The notes: generated by a model from the letters alone, not told the origin. A stretch of 64,000 nucleotides of DNA from Oscillospiraceae bacterium (GCA_017523995.1 JAFWUX010000123.1:1-64000); one strand, 5' to 3'; shown: positions 32,393 to 41,200, counted from the first letter of the stretch. Numbers and translations are program-made.

Positions 32393-33727
32393 TTATTTGT
32401 AGGAGATGTTGAAATCGGGCAGAGATTCGGTTCTGGTGCTGTACCAGACCTTCCATTTGCCGGTGTTGACATTGAACTCCGCATATGCTGCGGTGAAGTA
32501 TGCCGGATCGGTTTCGGGATCAAAGCGGAAAATATTGCAGCGCAAGGTTGTTTTGATCGCATCTGTGCCGATGCCGGTGAAATCCGTGCTGACCGGTGTA
32601 TACATTTCAAACAGCTCGGGATACTCCTTTGCGGAATTGAACAGGTCAAACATCGCAGCAGCGCCGAGCTCCGGTGCGAATTTCAGTGCGAGCTGCTTGG
32701 TCTTTTCGCCGTTGACGAGGAATGCGTACTCCGGTCCGGAGACGCCGAGATCCAGTGTGACCTCTTTGGTCAGGAGCTTTGCCGCGGCGTCAATCTGCGC
32801 CTTGCGGTCAGCCTCGGCTGCGGGAACCTCGTTCGAGAAATACGGTACGAGCTTCATCTGCACCGGATAAACATCCCCCGGATAAACCGCGGAACGGTCG
32901 GCATATTTTTTATCGTATGCGGCATTGGTGGTGCCGTCCGGCCAGTGCGGGACTTTGTTTGCAATGGTCGCCGAGTAGAACATCAGGATCGACTGTGCAT
33001 CGGCGACATCGAGCTTGCCGTCTCCGCTGATATCGCAGGCGGAGCGCTGTGCGGCGGTTGCTTCCTGCGCTTTGCCGCTGAGCGATTTGCTGTAGTCGCT
33101 CAGTGTGAGCTGTGCATCGCTCAGATCGACGATGCCGTCAGCGTTGAAATCGCCGCGCAGACGGTCGAAGCGCGTGAATCCGACCGAGCAGGCGATGCCT
33201 TTTTTCGTCTCGGATTTGGAGCGGAGCACCGGCTCCTCAAGCAGCTTGACCGCTTTGTTTTCATCGGTGTCATCTGCCGCGAGATACTTGCCGAAGAAGG
33301 CATAGCGCGTCGCGGTGAAGGCGTCCTCGCCGGTGGAGTAATCGGGGTTTTCGATTTTGACATCCTGCGTATAGATGCAGTCGGGATTGCCGCCGAACAC
33401 GCCCGGTGTGCTGATTGTGACGGTGTAATCGCCGGGCTCTGCGCGGAAGACATAGAGCTTTGTCATGTCGGAATCCAGCGTGGTGTTATAGAGCTCGAGG
33501 TTTTTGCGCTCCGGCGAATGCTGCACGATCTCAACATGAACCTTGTTGTTATAGAGACCGCTGAACACGAATGCATCCTCGCCGAGCGGTGCAAAGCCCG
33601 GACAGGTGGTCTCGATATAGACCGCATCGTCCTCGGTTTCCTCCGCTGCATAGGCGGGCAGTGCGCTGCCGGCACAGAGCGTCAGGCAGCAGAGCGCTGC
33701 AAAAAAGCGCTTTGTGTGGTTTTTCAT
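32393..33727 (-). CDS. Secreted protein with an internal dockerin
   Basis: 444 residues. A signal peptide (about 1-27, ending PAYAAEE) is followed by an unassigned domain (about 35-185), a type I dockerin (about 190-256) with RGDFNADGIVDLSDAQ and CDISGDGKLDVADAQ, and a C-terminal unassigned domain (about 290-444). Dockerins are more often terminal, so a mid-protein one is unusual. Binding to a cohesin on a scaffoldin is expected. It has its own sigma-A promoter. Confidence 0.88.
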   Translation of the reverse strand: MKNHTKRFFAALCCLTLCAGSALPAYAAEETEDDAVYIETTCPGFAPLGEDAFVFSGLYNNKVHVEIVQHSPERKNLELYNTTLDSDMTKLYVFRAEPGDYTVTISTPGVFGGNPDCIYTQDVKIENPDYSTGEDAFTATRYAFFGKYLAADDTDENKAVKLLEEPVLRSKSETKKGIACSVGFTRFDRLRGDFNADGIVDLSDAQLTLSDYSKSLSGKAQEATAAQRSACDISGDGKLDVADAQSILMFYSATIANKVPHWPDGTTNAAYDKKYADRSAVYPGDVYPVQMKLVPYFSNEVPAAEADRKAQIDAAAKLLTKEVTLDLGVSGPEYAFLVNGEKTKQLALKFAPELGAAAMFDLFNSAKEYPELFEMYTPVSTDFTGIGTDAIKTTLRCNIFRFDPETDPAYFTAAYAEFNVNTGKWKVWYSTRTESLPDFNISYK

Positions 33728-33762
33728 GGGTTATCAACTCCTGATGTGATTATGATGCTATC

Positions 33763-33791
33763 AGTATAGCACATGTCCGCAGATTTGTCAA
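33763..33791 (-). promoter_or_regulatory. Sigma-A promoter for the second dockerin gene
   Basis: On the minus strand TTGACA (33791-33786) and TATACT (33768-33763), 17-bp spacer. Confidence 0.85.
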
Positions 33792-33901
33792 ATTGACCGC
33801 GCGGGCGCAGAATCCCAAGCACACACGAGCAAATCCCCGCCAAACCGGCACCAATCCCCCGAAAACAGCCGAATCTGACGCAGAGCGGCGCAAAATCAGA
33901 C

Positions 33902-33930
33902 TTGCAATTTTTCACGTTTTATATTATAAT
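33902..33930 (+). promoter_or_regulatory. Sigma-A promoter for the CNNM/CBS gene
   Basis: TTGCAA at 33902-33907 and TATAAT at 33925-33930, 17-bp spacer, 37 nt before the start codon. It overlaps the longer reading of the gene, supporting the later start. Confidence 0.85.
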
Positions 33931-33967
33931 AGTCATAATTGGCTTTGGACACAGAAAGGAAACATAC

Positions 33968-35251
33968 ATGATCTATCTCATAGCGATACTGGCGCTGCTC
34001 GTCTGCTCGGCATTGTTTTCCGCCTGCGAGACGGCTTTTTCCAGTGTCAACAAGATTCGCCTGAAATCCGATGCGATGCAGGGGAATCAGCGTGCAGCCA
34101 GAGCACTTGCGCTTGCGGAATCCTTTGACCGCGCGCTGACTGCCATTCTCATCGGCAACAATCTGGTAAATATTCTCTCCGCCTCGCTCGGCACGATTCT
34201 GTTTACGCGGTGGTTCGGGGAGGGCGGCGTCGGCATCTCGACCATGGCGATGACCGTGCTCGTGCTGATCTTCGGCGAGATTCTGCCGAAAAACTACGCA
34301 AAGGCGCATGCCGAACAGATGACGCTGTTTTTCGCGGCGCCGCTGCGTGCGCTGATCTGGATTCTGACGCCGGTGATCTTCCTGTTCAATCAGCTTGCAA
34401 AGCTCGTCTCGAAGAAGGGTGCTGAGCCTTCCGTCACTGAGGATGAGCTCAAGGTGATTGTCGATCAGATCGAGGAGGAGGGCGTGCTTGAGGAGCAGGA
34501 GAGCGACCTTGTGCGCTCGGCGCTCGAATTTGACGAAATTTCGGTCGATGAGGTGCTGGTGCCGCGCGTCCGCGTGACCGCCATCGCAAAGGATACCCCG
34601 ATTCCGGAGATCAAGCAGATTTTTCTCGCGGAGCGCTATTCGCGGCTGCCGGTCTATGCGGATTCGATTGATGATATCATCGGATTCATCACGGAAAAGG
34701 ACTTTTTCGGGCTGCTGGAAAGCGGCGGGAAGTCCATTGCACCGATCATCAAGAATGTGCTGCGCCTGCCGGAATTTGCCCGCATCAGCGAGGCGATGAA
34801 GCAGATGCAGCGCGCAAAATCCCATATCGCAATTGTTGTCGATCAGTACGGCGGCACTAAGGGCATTGTCACGCTCGAGGATATCATCGAGGAGCTGGTC
34901 GGCGAGATTTATGACGAGGCGGATGAGGTTGTACCGATGCTGACAAAATGCGGCGAAAACCGCTATGAGGTCTCCGGCGAGCTTTCCATCGCGGACCTCT
35001 GCGATGCGCTTGAACTGCCCGAAAGCCGGATTGTTACCGAGTGCACCTCTGTCGGCGGCTGGCTGACAGAGCTTGCCGGACACATCGCGGAAAACGGCGA
35101 AAGCGTCAGCGGCGAGTGGTTCCGCATGACTGTTCTGCAGATGCAGGATCAGCGTGTGCAGCGCATTCTGCTCGAGCTTCTGGAGCCGCAGCCCGATGCG
35201 GATGCCGAAGTCGAAATCAGTGAGGAAGTTGCTGCCGGCAGTGTGCATTGA
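33968..35251 (+). CDS. CNNM/CBS-pair/CorC-type membrane protein (HlyC/CorC family)
   Basis: 427 residues from ATG 33968, with GAAAGGAAA upstream. The CNNM membrane domain (about 1-170, with ACETAFSSVNKIRLKS) is followed by a CBS pair (about 185-310, VLVPRVRVTAI and VDQYGGTKGIVTLEDIIEEL) and a CorC/HlyC C-terminal domain. Family members transport Mg2+ (or Co2+); the old name hemolysin is misleading. It stands alone with its own promoter and terminator. Confidence 0.92.
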   Translation: MIYLIAILALLVCSALFSACETAFSSVNKIRLKSDAMQGNQRAARALALAESFDRALTAILIGNNLVNILSASLGTILFTRWFGEGGVGISTMAMTVLVLIFGEILPKNYAKAHAEQMTLFFAAPLRALIWILTPVIFLFNQLAKLVSKKGAEPSVTEDELKVIVDQIEEEGVLEEQESDLVRSALEFDEISVDEVLVPRVRVTAIAKDTPIPEIKQIFLAERYSRLPVYADSIDDIIGFITEKDFFGLLESGGKSIAPIIKNVLRLPEFARISEAMKQMQRAKSHIAIVVDQYGGTKGIVTLEDIIEELVGEIYDEADEVVPMLTKCGENRYEVSGELSIADLCDALELPESRIVTECTSVGGWLTELAGHIAENGESVSGEWFRMTVLQMQDQRVQRILLELLEPQPDADAEVEISEEVAAGSVH

Positions 35252-35293
35252 GCAGAAATCCGCCAATCGTATGTTAAAACAAAATAAAATATG

Positions 35294-35331
35294 CAAAAAG
35301 TTGTACGGAAACGTGCAACTTTTTTGTTTTT
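35294..35331 (+). terminator. Terminator after the CNNM/CBS gene
   Basis: AAAAGTTGTACG pairs with CGTGCAACTTTT around a GAAA loop and is followed by TTGTTTTT. Confidence 0.88.
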
Positions 35332-35468
35332 GGCACCCCTTTGTAGGGAGCAGTCGGGATCGGCAGCGCACGTGCGGTATATCCGCAGAGGGAGCATCGC
35401 TGTCAGCCCGTACAGAAAGGAGGGAAAACGCAATCCGAATGAACTGCGCGGAGTGAAAGGAGGATGAT

Positions 35469-35945
35469 ATGGAATTTCCGGTGAAGGTCCGGTCGCGGCA
35501 CGCTTCTGCAGCACGCGCCGGAGTGTTCGGCGTCTGCGGAAACAGCGGCGATACAGTCCGGTTCGATTTTGATGCGGAGTGGGCGGCGTATCCGGAGAAA
35601 ACGGCGCATTTTGCTATCATCACGCAGGACGGGCGCACGGAGACCGCCGTGACGTTTCAGGGCGATCTCTGTCCCGTGCCGGTGATCGCGCAGGCTTTAC
35701 TTGTCGAGATCGGCGTTACGGCAGGCGCAATCCGTACAGCCGCCGCCGCACGGATTCCCTATGCAAAATGCATCACGGATCTGACGGCGGCGGAACAGGA
35801 ACCGCTGCAGGATCTCTACAATGTTCTGCTCAGTGAGCTGATGCATCAGCCGGTGCAGCGCCTTTGCAGCGGCAGGTATCTTGTCAGCGCGGAGGGGGAC
35901 TATCTTGCGACGGATGCGGGGGATTATCTGATGACGAAGGAGTGA
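35469..35945 (+). CDS. Phage-like structural protein, paralogue 1
   Basis: 158 residues. It shares a motif pattern with the gene at 36661: CGNSGDTVRFDFDAEW, AYPEKTA, an AGAIRT block and a RIP motif before Cys. Proteins of this pattern occur in prophage tail or baseplate regions of Firmicutes, by memory rather than search. The tail SGRYLVSAEGDYLATDAGDY holds two short direct repeats. GAAAGGAGG precedes the ATG. It is the first of five closely spaced genes. Confidence 0.65.
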   Translation: MEFPVKVRSRHASAARAGVFGVCGNSGDTVRFDFDAEWAAYPEKTAHFAIITQDGRTETAVTFQGDLCPVPVIAQALLVEIGVTAGAIRTAAAARIPYAKCITDLTAAEQEPLQDLYNVLLSELMHQPVQRLCSGRYLVSAEGDYLATDAGDYLMTKE

Positions 35946-35948
35946 AAT

Positions 35949-36668
35949 ATGGCAGACAGAAAAATCAACACCGGTCTGACCGAAGCGGAGGTGCATGCCG
36001 CATTTTACCGCGCGCTGCATGATCTGACGGATGAACAGATCACGCAGCTGCTCTCTGCGGAGCGGGACAGCCGGCAGCAGGGCGATGCCGCACTCGAAAA
36101 CGATCTTGCGCGGCTCGATACTGCATGCAGCACAGTACAGGCGGCACTGACCGGCGAAATCAACGGCGGTGCGAAAAATCTGATGCAGCTGACCGGTGAG
36201 AATGTCACCGGCTACGGCGTCTCCTGCGTTTTTGATCCGGAAGCGGGCACGATCACGCTCAACGGCGTGAATCCGGATAAAAAGTGCACGGGCTCGTTTA
36301 ATGTGCAGGTCGCCGATCCGGTGAACATGGCGCTCACGGCTGGCAAAGCATATCACTTTATGTGTGACGGCACCTCGAATGACACCTACGGCATCTACAT
36401 TTACAAATCCGGCGCGACCCCGATGACGCAGTGGGACTGCTTCACAAATACCGACGCCGACTGGAATCCGGTGTGGAGCACTTCAAACGGATTCCGTCTG
36501 TTTGTCCGCAGCGGCACGGTGGTTGACAATGTGGTGCTGCGCCCGATGATCTGCACGGCGGAGGACTGGGCGATTTCAGAGCAGTTTGTGCCGTTTTGCC
36601 CGAGCCTTCCGGCGCTCTACCGCATGATTCAGGCGCAGTACCGCAGAACGGAGGGTGCAGATGCCTGA
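35949..36668 (+). CDS. Phage-like adhesin or tail-fibre-type protein
   Basis: 239 residues, starting 3 nt after the previous stop. An N-terminal helical part (about 1-70, with a heptad-like stretch DSRQQGDAALENDLARL) suggests trimerisation. The rest is beta-rich (GTITLNGVNPDKKC, NGFRLFVRSGTVVDNVVLRP), like carbohydrate-binding tips of tail fibres. Role inferred from layout and position in the module. Confidence 0.6.
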   Translation: MADRKINTGLTEAEVHAAFYRALHDLTDEQITQLLSAERDSRQQGDAALENDLARLDTACSTVQAALTGEINGGAKNLMQLTGENVTGYGVSCVFDPEAGTITLNGVNPDKKCTGSFNVQVADPVNMALTAGKAYHFMCDGTSNDTYGIYIYKSGATPMTQWDCFTNTDADWNPVWSTSNGFRLFVRSGTVVDNVVLRPMICTAEDWAISEQFVPFCPSLPALYRMIQAQYRRTEGADA

Positions 36669-37137
36669 GATCAATGTCACGGTGCAAAACCGGATCACTG
36701 CCGCAGCGGGGCATCCTGAGATCGTCTGCGGCAACAGCGACTATGCGGTCACATTCGCGTTTGATGCGGAGTGGGATGCCTATCCGGTCAAGACGGCGCG
36801 GGCGGTCTGGCGCGATCTGGATACGGGGGAACGCTGCTGCACGGAGCTCCTGTTCGAGGGCAGCCGTGTGGAGCTGCCGCCGTTCTACCGCACGAATCAG
36901 ATTCTGCTCGGGGTCTATGCGGGCGATATCCGGACAACTGTGCCCGTGCGGATTCCGTGCTGTGCGGGAATCTGCGGCGATGCGGTGCATCCCGATCCGC
37001 CGCCGGATATCTACACGCAGCTTCTCCGCTATCAGGAGCGGCTGCTGACCGAACAGACCTGTGCCGGTTCCGCGGCTGAGTTTTCGCAGGGCACTGCCGG
37101 AATCAGCGGAACCCCGATGAATGAGGAGGCGATCTGA
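36661..37137 (+). CDS. Phage-like structural protein, paralogue 2
   Basis: 158 residues from ATG 36661, with GGAGGGTGC upstream, overlapping the previous gene by 8 nt. It shares the pattern of paralogue 1 (CGNSDYAVTFAFDAEW, AYPVKTAR, AGDIRT, RIPCC), then a C-terminal helix with IYTQLLRYQERLL. Such helices often dock onto neighbouring tail proteins. Function is unknown. Confidence 0.65.
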   Translation: MPEINVTVQNRITAAAGHPEIVCGNSDYAVTFAFDAEWDAYPVKTARAVWRDLDTGERCCTELLFEGSRVELPPFYRTNQILLGVYAGDIRTTVPVRIPCCAGICGDAVHPDPPPDIYTQLLRYQERLLTEQTCAGSAAEFSQGTAGISGTPMNEEAI

Positions 37138-37733
37138 TGGCAGAAACAAGAGCAATCAACAGCGCGGCGGATTTGTATGACGTTCTGCAGGCGAGCGGGC
37201 TCTATGACCGCGTGGTGATGAGCACCTCGGGCGTTGTTGTGACCTGCTATGATGCGGCGGGGCATCCGGTGCTCCGCACTGAAAGCAGCACGGATATCGC
37301 AGGCTATGCGGATGCAGATCACGCAATCCCCGGGACATCGCTCGGCAGAATCACGCATGCATATCTCTGTGAATCCGGCGTGATTCTGGAAAAATATTAT
37401 GACGGTGTGCTGCGGGTTGTTTACGCGCTGACAAAGACAAATACCGGCGAACCCGCGCTTGCCGTGCTGGATGTGATCGAAGAAGTCTGGAACGCGGTGA
37501 CATGGGGCGATGAGCCGCCGCTGAACAGCAAGATCATGCCTGTCCGCAAGGCGAATCAGTATGCGCTGCTGCCCTTTGTGACGAATGCTTCCTACGGCAT
37601 CAATTCGTATACGCCGGATGCATTCTATGCGGCTGTGACACCGGGCAGCAAGCTCCCGCGCAGCTTTGTCATGCACGGGACAAAGTGGTTTGCGGTCAGC
37701 AATATCGTTCTGCGGGACGGCACCGCCGGATAA
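37137..37733 (+). CDS. Phage-like protein, possible receptor-binding part
   Basis: 198 residues; its ATG overlaps the previous stop by 1 nt and GAGGAGG lies upstream. It is beta-rich, with short motifs such as MPVRKANQYALLP and GTKWFAVSN that recall tail-tip proteins of clostridial prophages. No enzymatic motif is visible. The assignment rests mainly on module context. Confidence 0.55.
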   Translation: MAETRAINSAADLYDVLQASGLYDRVVMSTSGVVVTCYDAAGHPVLRTESSTDIAGYADADHAIPGTSLGRITHAYLCESGVILEKYYDGVLRVVYALTKTNTGEPALAVLDVIEEVWNAVTWGDEPPLNSKIMPVRKANQYALLPFVTNASYGINSYTPDAFYAAVTPGSKLPRSFVMHGTKWFAVSNIVLRDGTAG

Positions 37734-37851
37734 TCCGCACGAGCGCCGGTTTGTCACCGTTTGCGCGGATTCTGCATATCCTGATATCACGGGGCAGCGC
37801 TGAAATTCCGCATCTGCGGGCGCTGCTCCGCCGATAGAAAGGATGAGCAGA

Positions 37852-38556
37852 ATGTTCAAACCGAGACTGACAAAACCTGAGAGCGGCAATCCCTATTACA
37901 ACACCGTCGCGAACGGCGGATATTCGACGGCGATCGTCGGCAGCCCGCGCGATGCAGGCTGCAATGTGCTCGCGAACTGCGTCGGATACGCGGCGGGCAG
38001 ATTCAACGAAATCCTTGCGCAGGGGCGGTTCGTCTATTTCAACTATCCGCCGAACGCCGAGGATTTCTATGATACGGCGATCTCGCAGGGGCTGGAAACC
38101 GGCAGCACACCGCGGCTCGGCGCGATCATCGTGTGGGCAAATGGCAGAACGTGGACATCTGCGGACGGCGCCGGACACACCGCGGTTGTCGAGCAGATCA
38201 ACACCGACGGCAGCATCGTGACCTCGGAAAGCGGCTACGGCTCTGCGACATCGTTCTGGACATCGTACCGCGAGAACACAAACGGCAACTGGGGCGCCGG
38301 TTCGCAGTACCGGTTTCTCGGCTTTGTCTATCAGCCCGACACCGTGCCGGCGGGGCTGATCCGGAAGGGCGATTCCGGCGCGGCTGTTCGCTGGATGCAG
38401 GAGAAGCTCTGTATCCACGGCTATCTGCGCAGCTCGGAGATCGACGGCTATTTCGGCAGAATCACGCTCGGCGGGCTGCTCGCGTTCCAGTACGAGCACC
38501 GCCTGACCGTTGACGGCATCTGCGGCCCCGCGACCAAAGCCGCCCTGATCGCCTGA
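37852..38556 (+). CDS. CHAP-type endolysin with peptidoglycan-binding domain
   Basis: About 235 residues from ATG 37852; ATG 37843 touches the AAAGGA site. The N-terminal CHAP-like domain has the nucleophile in NCVGYAAGRF (Cys about 43), His in GHTAVVEQ (about 109) and SESGYG after it. A C-terminal PG_binding_1 domain (about 172-235) has GDSGAAVRWMQ and DGICGPATKAAL. It should cut peptide bonds in peptidoglycan. No signal peptide or holin is visible. It closes the phage-like module. Confidence 0.85.
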   Translation: MFKPRLTKPESGNPYYNTVANGGYSTAIVGSPRDAGCNVLANCVGYAAGRFNEILAQGRFVYFNYPPNAEDFYDTAISQGLETGSTPRLGAIIVWANGRTWTSADGAGHTAVVEQINTDGSIVTSESGYGSATSFWTSYRENTNGNWGAGSQYRFLGFVYQPDTVPAGLIRKGDSGAAVRWMQEKLCIHGYLRSSEIDGYFGRITLGGLLAFQYEHRLTVDGICGPATKAALIA

Positions 38557-38588
38557 GCAAGGCAGGCAGTGCCTGCATCCGATATGCG

Positions 38589-38646
38589 AAAGTCCGAATG
38601 ATTCAGAATAAGAAATGAAGCACTGTGTCCCGATCGAGGGAACAGA
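38589..38646 (+). repeat. Family D repeat, copy D1
   Basis: Contains AAGTCCGAATGATTCA and GTGTCCCGATCGAGGAACA-like words that recur at 48081-48136, in both places just upstream of a terminator hairpin and a minus-strand family A copy. Confidence 0.8.
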
Positions 38647-38654
38647 ATATAATG

Positions 38655-38696
38655 AAAGCCGCCAAATCAACGCAATTACGCAGATTTGGCGGCTTC
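38655..38696. terminator. Bidirectional terminator between convergent operons
   Basis: GCCGCCAAATC pairs with GATTTGGCGGC, extended by ATGAAA/TTCAT. The stem matches the one at 19686-19727. Confidence 0.8.
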
Positions 38697-38714
38697 ATTC
38701 TATTTATACATAAA

Positions 38715-38791
38715 CATGGGGTCTGGGGTCAATGACCCCAGCAGGGGTTTGGGGACGGAGTCCCCATTACAAATCATCGCGCAGCGATACC
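38715..38791 (-). repeat. Family A element, copy A5
   Basis: On the minus strand GGTATCGCTGCGCGATGAT directly abuts the stop codon of the 299-aa gene, followed by GGGGACTCCGTCCCC and CTGGGGTCATTGACCCCAG. Stem 2 (GGGGAC/GTCCCC) is changed on both sides relative to other copies. Confidence 0.9.
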
Positions 38792-39691
38792 TCAGTGCTT
38801 CGCGGCGCGGACAACCTCGCGCTTGTGGCGGCGGAAACGGATCAGTGCAAAGATCGCATAGAGCACCGCCGCAGCGATGATGCCGCCGATTGCCGTACAG
38901 ATCAGCGCCTTGGTGTTTGCATAGAGATAGCCGGTGACGGCTGCGTAGGTCTGGTCGGTCTTGACGGCAAAGCGGTCAAACCAGCGCGTATGATGCAGCC
39001 ATGCGGTCGGGATCAGCACGAGCAGCGAGGAGATCAGTGATGCCGTGGCGCACCAGTAAAAGCCGTCGCCGCGTGCGTGGAAGTTTGCGAGGAAGATCAG
39101 ACCCGCAAAGAGGATGACAGCCGCGATCATTGCGAGCGCCGCAACGCCTGCCCACGGGACATAGACCTTTGCTGCCTTGACGACACCCGCATCATTGAGC
39201 GAGCCGAACCGGAACACATCGCAGGCTGTGAGGATTGTCTGCTTTGCGGCGTTTGTCGCCGAACGGACTGCCTCCTCAAAGGTCTCATCCTGCTCGACGC
39301 TGTGCTCCTTTGCGTAGGATTCAAAGAAGCCGCGGATATCAGATTCAAGCTGCGAGAAATCCGGCTGCACACCGAGACTTGCGGTATCGCCGCGCAGATA
39401 GGCAAAGCCATTTGTGACGGTGTCGCGGATGATCGGCGTGAGTTGTTCCTCGGTGATGGATGCCGCGTAGACATCCGCCGGAATGCCGGTTGTGCTTTCC
39501 TGCTGACGGACTGTTGTTTCAAGCGCACTGTGCACACGCGCTGCAAGCTCCTGTGTTTCGACAATGGAAAGCGGCGTCTTTGTATCGAGCGCGCAGAAAC
39601 GCAAAACGCCTGTCACTGCGGCGCCGATCATCACAAAGATCAGCAGCAGCGTGAAAATCACGCTGGCAATATAGGTTGAGGCTTTTGTCAT
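38792..39691 (-). CDS. Membrane protein of the sortase cassette
   Basis: 299 residues. One transmembrane helix near the N-terminus (about 8-30), an extracytoplasmic helical domain of about 140 residues (VHSALETTVRQQ, DFSQLESDIRGFFESYA), then three more helices (about 173-200, 208-230, 260-286) and a basic tail. No family recognised. It overlaps the sortase gene by 4 nt and is the last gene of the four-gene operon, so it probably works with the sortase at the membrane. Confidence 0.75.
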   Translation of the reverse strand: MTKASTYIASVIFTLLLIFVMIGAAVTGVLRFCALDTKTPLSIVETQELAARVHSALETTVRQQESTTGIPADVYAASITEEQLTPIIRDTVTNGFAYLRGDTASLGVQPDFSQLESDIRGFFESYAKEHSVEQDETFEEAVRSATNAAKQTILTACDVFRFGSLNDAGVVKAAKVYVPWAGVAALAMIAAVILFAGLIFLANFHARGDGFYWCATASLISSLLVLIPTAWLHHTRWFDRFAVKTDQTYAAVTGYLYANTKALICTAIGGIIAAAVLYAIFALIRFRRHKREVVRAAKH

Positions 39692-40392
39692 TCTGTGCCT
39701 CCTTCCGCCGGTACCTGATTGAAGAACTGCTTTTCGACCGGTACGCAGCGCACGCCGATCCGCTGATCCGCGCTGCCGAGCACCTGCGGCTTGCAGGTGT
39801 AGATCGTCAGGTATTCATCGTCCTTTGCGACGGCAAGATAGCGCTTGTCATCCTTGCTGAATTCAATCTGCTCGGTGACTTTGTAGGTAAATTTGCCGTA
39901 CTTCGTGTAGACAAGCACCGTATCGCTGACCTTGACATCGGCAAGCTCCGAGAAGAAGGTGTTGACATGCGCATCAATGACGGCATTGCCGGGGTTCTCG
40001 CCGATGATTGCGGACTGCGTGGAGTGGCATGCGCCGCGTTCGAGCAGCTCCGCGTTGACGCCGTAGTATACGCCGACATTGATGCCGACTGAGTCGATTT
40101 CGAGCTTTGCATACTGCTCGCCGAAGGTCGGGTAGATGATCTCGCCCTCGGTGTAGGTCTCCTCAGGGACATCCTGTGTGTTGATCTCATTCTCAATGAT
40201 GTGCAGACCGTCCGTCTGCGCGGTGGTTTTGAGGTTGTCCATAAATGCGATGTTGAGATATTTCTGCAGACGGTGTGTCGGTGCCAGATAGTAGCACAGG
40301 ATCAGGATGCCGCCTGTCAGCAGGAGCAGCAGAAACGGCGAAATGACATAGATCGCCGCGCCGCTGCGCTTTTTTTCGGTTTGTTCAGCCAT
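39688..40392 (-). CDS. Sortase (class D-like)
   Basis: 234 residues from ATG 40392, with CAGGAGGAC upstream. One N-terminal transmembrane helix (about 12-33) anchors the catalytic domain outside. Catalytic residues: His about 142 in DAHVNTFF, Cys about 200 in LTIYTC, Arg about 215 in GVRCVP. The FF after the histidine loop fits class D/E sortases, although the usual HRDTFF is HVNTFF here. It should cleave a C-terminal sorting signal and attach the protein to the wall. It overlaps surface gene B by 8 nt. Confidence 0.92.
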   Translation of the reverse strand: MAEQTEKKRSGAAIYVISPFLLLLLTGGILILCYYLAPTHRLQKYLNIAFMDNLKTTAQTDGLHIIENEINTQDVPEETYTEGEIIYPTFGEQYAKLEIDSVGINVGVYYGVNAELLERGACHSTQSAIIGENPGNAVIDAHVNTFFSELADVKVSDTVLVYTKYGKFTYKVTEQIEFSKDDKRYLAVAKDDEYLTIYTCKPQVLGSADQRIGVRCVPVEKQFFNQVPAEGGTE

Positions 40393-41200
40393 TCGATTGG
40401 TCCTCCTGTCTGCCTGTCCGGCGGAGCATGACCGCAAAGCCGCCGAGTGCGAGCAGAATCATCGCCGAGCCGCCGAGCACGGGAACTGTGGTGTTCCAGC
40501 CGGTCGGATCGACGGATGTTCCGAGGGTTGCGGAGTCGATCAGTCTGCCGTTTTTGTCGCGCACCTGAAACCGGAGCGAATCGACATCCTCCACGGAGAG
40601 GTTCATGCCCATTTCCTGCCCGAGTTCGACGAGTCCGCCGGCGATTTCCTTCTTCTGCTCAGGTTCAAGCTGCCTGATGAGACTGCTGCGTTCCTCCGGC
40701 GTGAGATGCACGAGAAATGCGGCGCGTTCATCCTCGGAAAGGCTGTCAAGATATGCGCGCTTTTCCTCGAGCGACATTTCGGCAAAGGGCTTTTCGGGTT
40801 CCTTCGGCGGAACATATGCCGGTGCCTCCGGATCGGCTTTCATTTGCGCATCCATTTCCGCATATTTCCGCTTTAACAATTCCACCGGTGTATTGGTCGC
40901 GATGGAATATGCGTTCCAGATTCCGTCCTGTCCTTCTTCGCGGATGATGCGCACCCATTCGTCATAGGTATTGTATGCGCCGTTCATTTCCATGCCGTTT
41001 TCATCGCGGTAGGTGTCAGGGGAATTCGCATTGTTGCGTGTTGTTGTAATAAAGGATTGCGGCATGCCGATCTCCTCGAGTGCGCGGTAGATATCCTCCT
41101 CAGTCGCCTGCGATGCGGCGGAGACAGGGGATGTCAGCAGCGTGAACGCCGCGCAGAGACTCAGCGCTGCTGCAGCGATCTGCCTGCGGTGTGTTTTCAT
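40385..41200 (-). CDS. Surface protein B of the sortase cassette
   Basis: 271 residues. A signal peptide (about 1-29, ending PVSAAS) is followed by an N-terminal domain (EEDIYRALEEIGMPQSFI, YDEWVRII), a Pro-rich spacer (about 132-142), and a helical domain with MSLEEKRAYLDSLSEDERA and LTPEERSSLIRQL. The C-terminus is a sorting-like tail: GWNTTVPVLGG, a hydrophobic helix, then basic residues (MLRRTGRQ). No LPxTG is present. It is a paralogue of surface protein A, which it overlaps by 4 nt. Confidence 0.8.
   Translation of the reverse strand: MKTHRRQIAAAALSLCAAFTLLTSPVSAASQATEEDIYRALEEIGMPQSFITTTRNNANSPDTYRDENGMEMNGAYNTYDEWVRIIREEGQDGIWNAYSIATNTPVELLKRKYAEMDAQMKADPEAPAYVPPKEPEKPFAEMSLEEKRAYLDSLSEDERAAFLVHLTPEERSSLIRQLEPEQKKEIAGGLVELGQEMGMNLSVEDVDSLRFQVRDKNGRLIDSATLGTSVDPTGWNTTVPVLGGSAMILLALGGFAVMLRRTGRQEDQSNG

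Noticed and set aside
35332..35468. Mini-ORF MNCAE before the phage-like module
   Set aside because: A start after GGAGGG gives only five codons; it may be a leader peptide or chance, and nothing supports a function.
35469..38556. A complete prophage
   Set aside because: Only a tail-like and lysin part is present; no integration, packaging, capsid or regulatory genes and no att-like direct repeats were seen.
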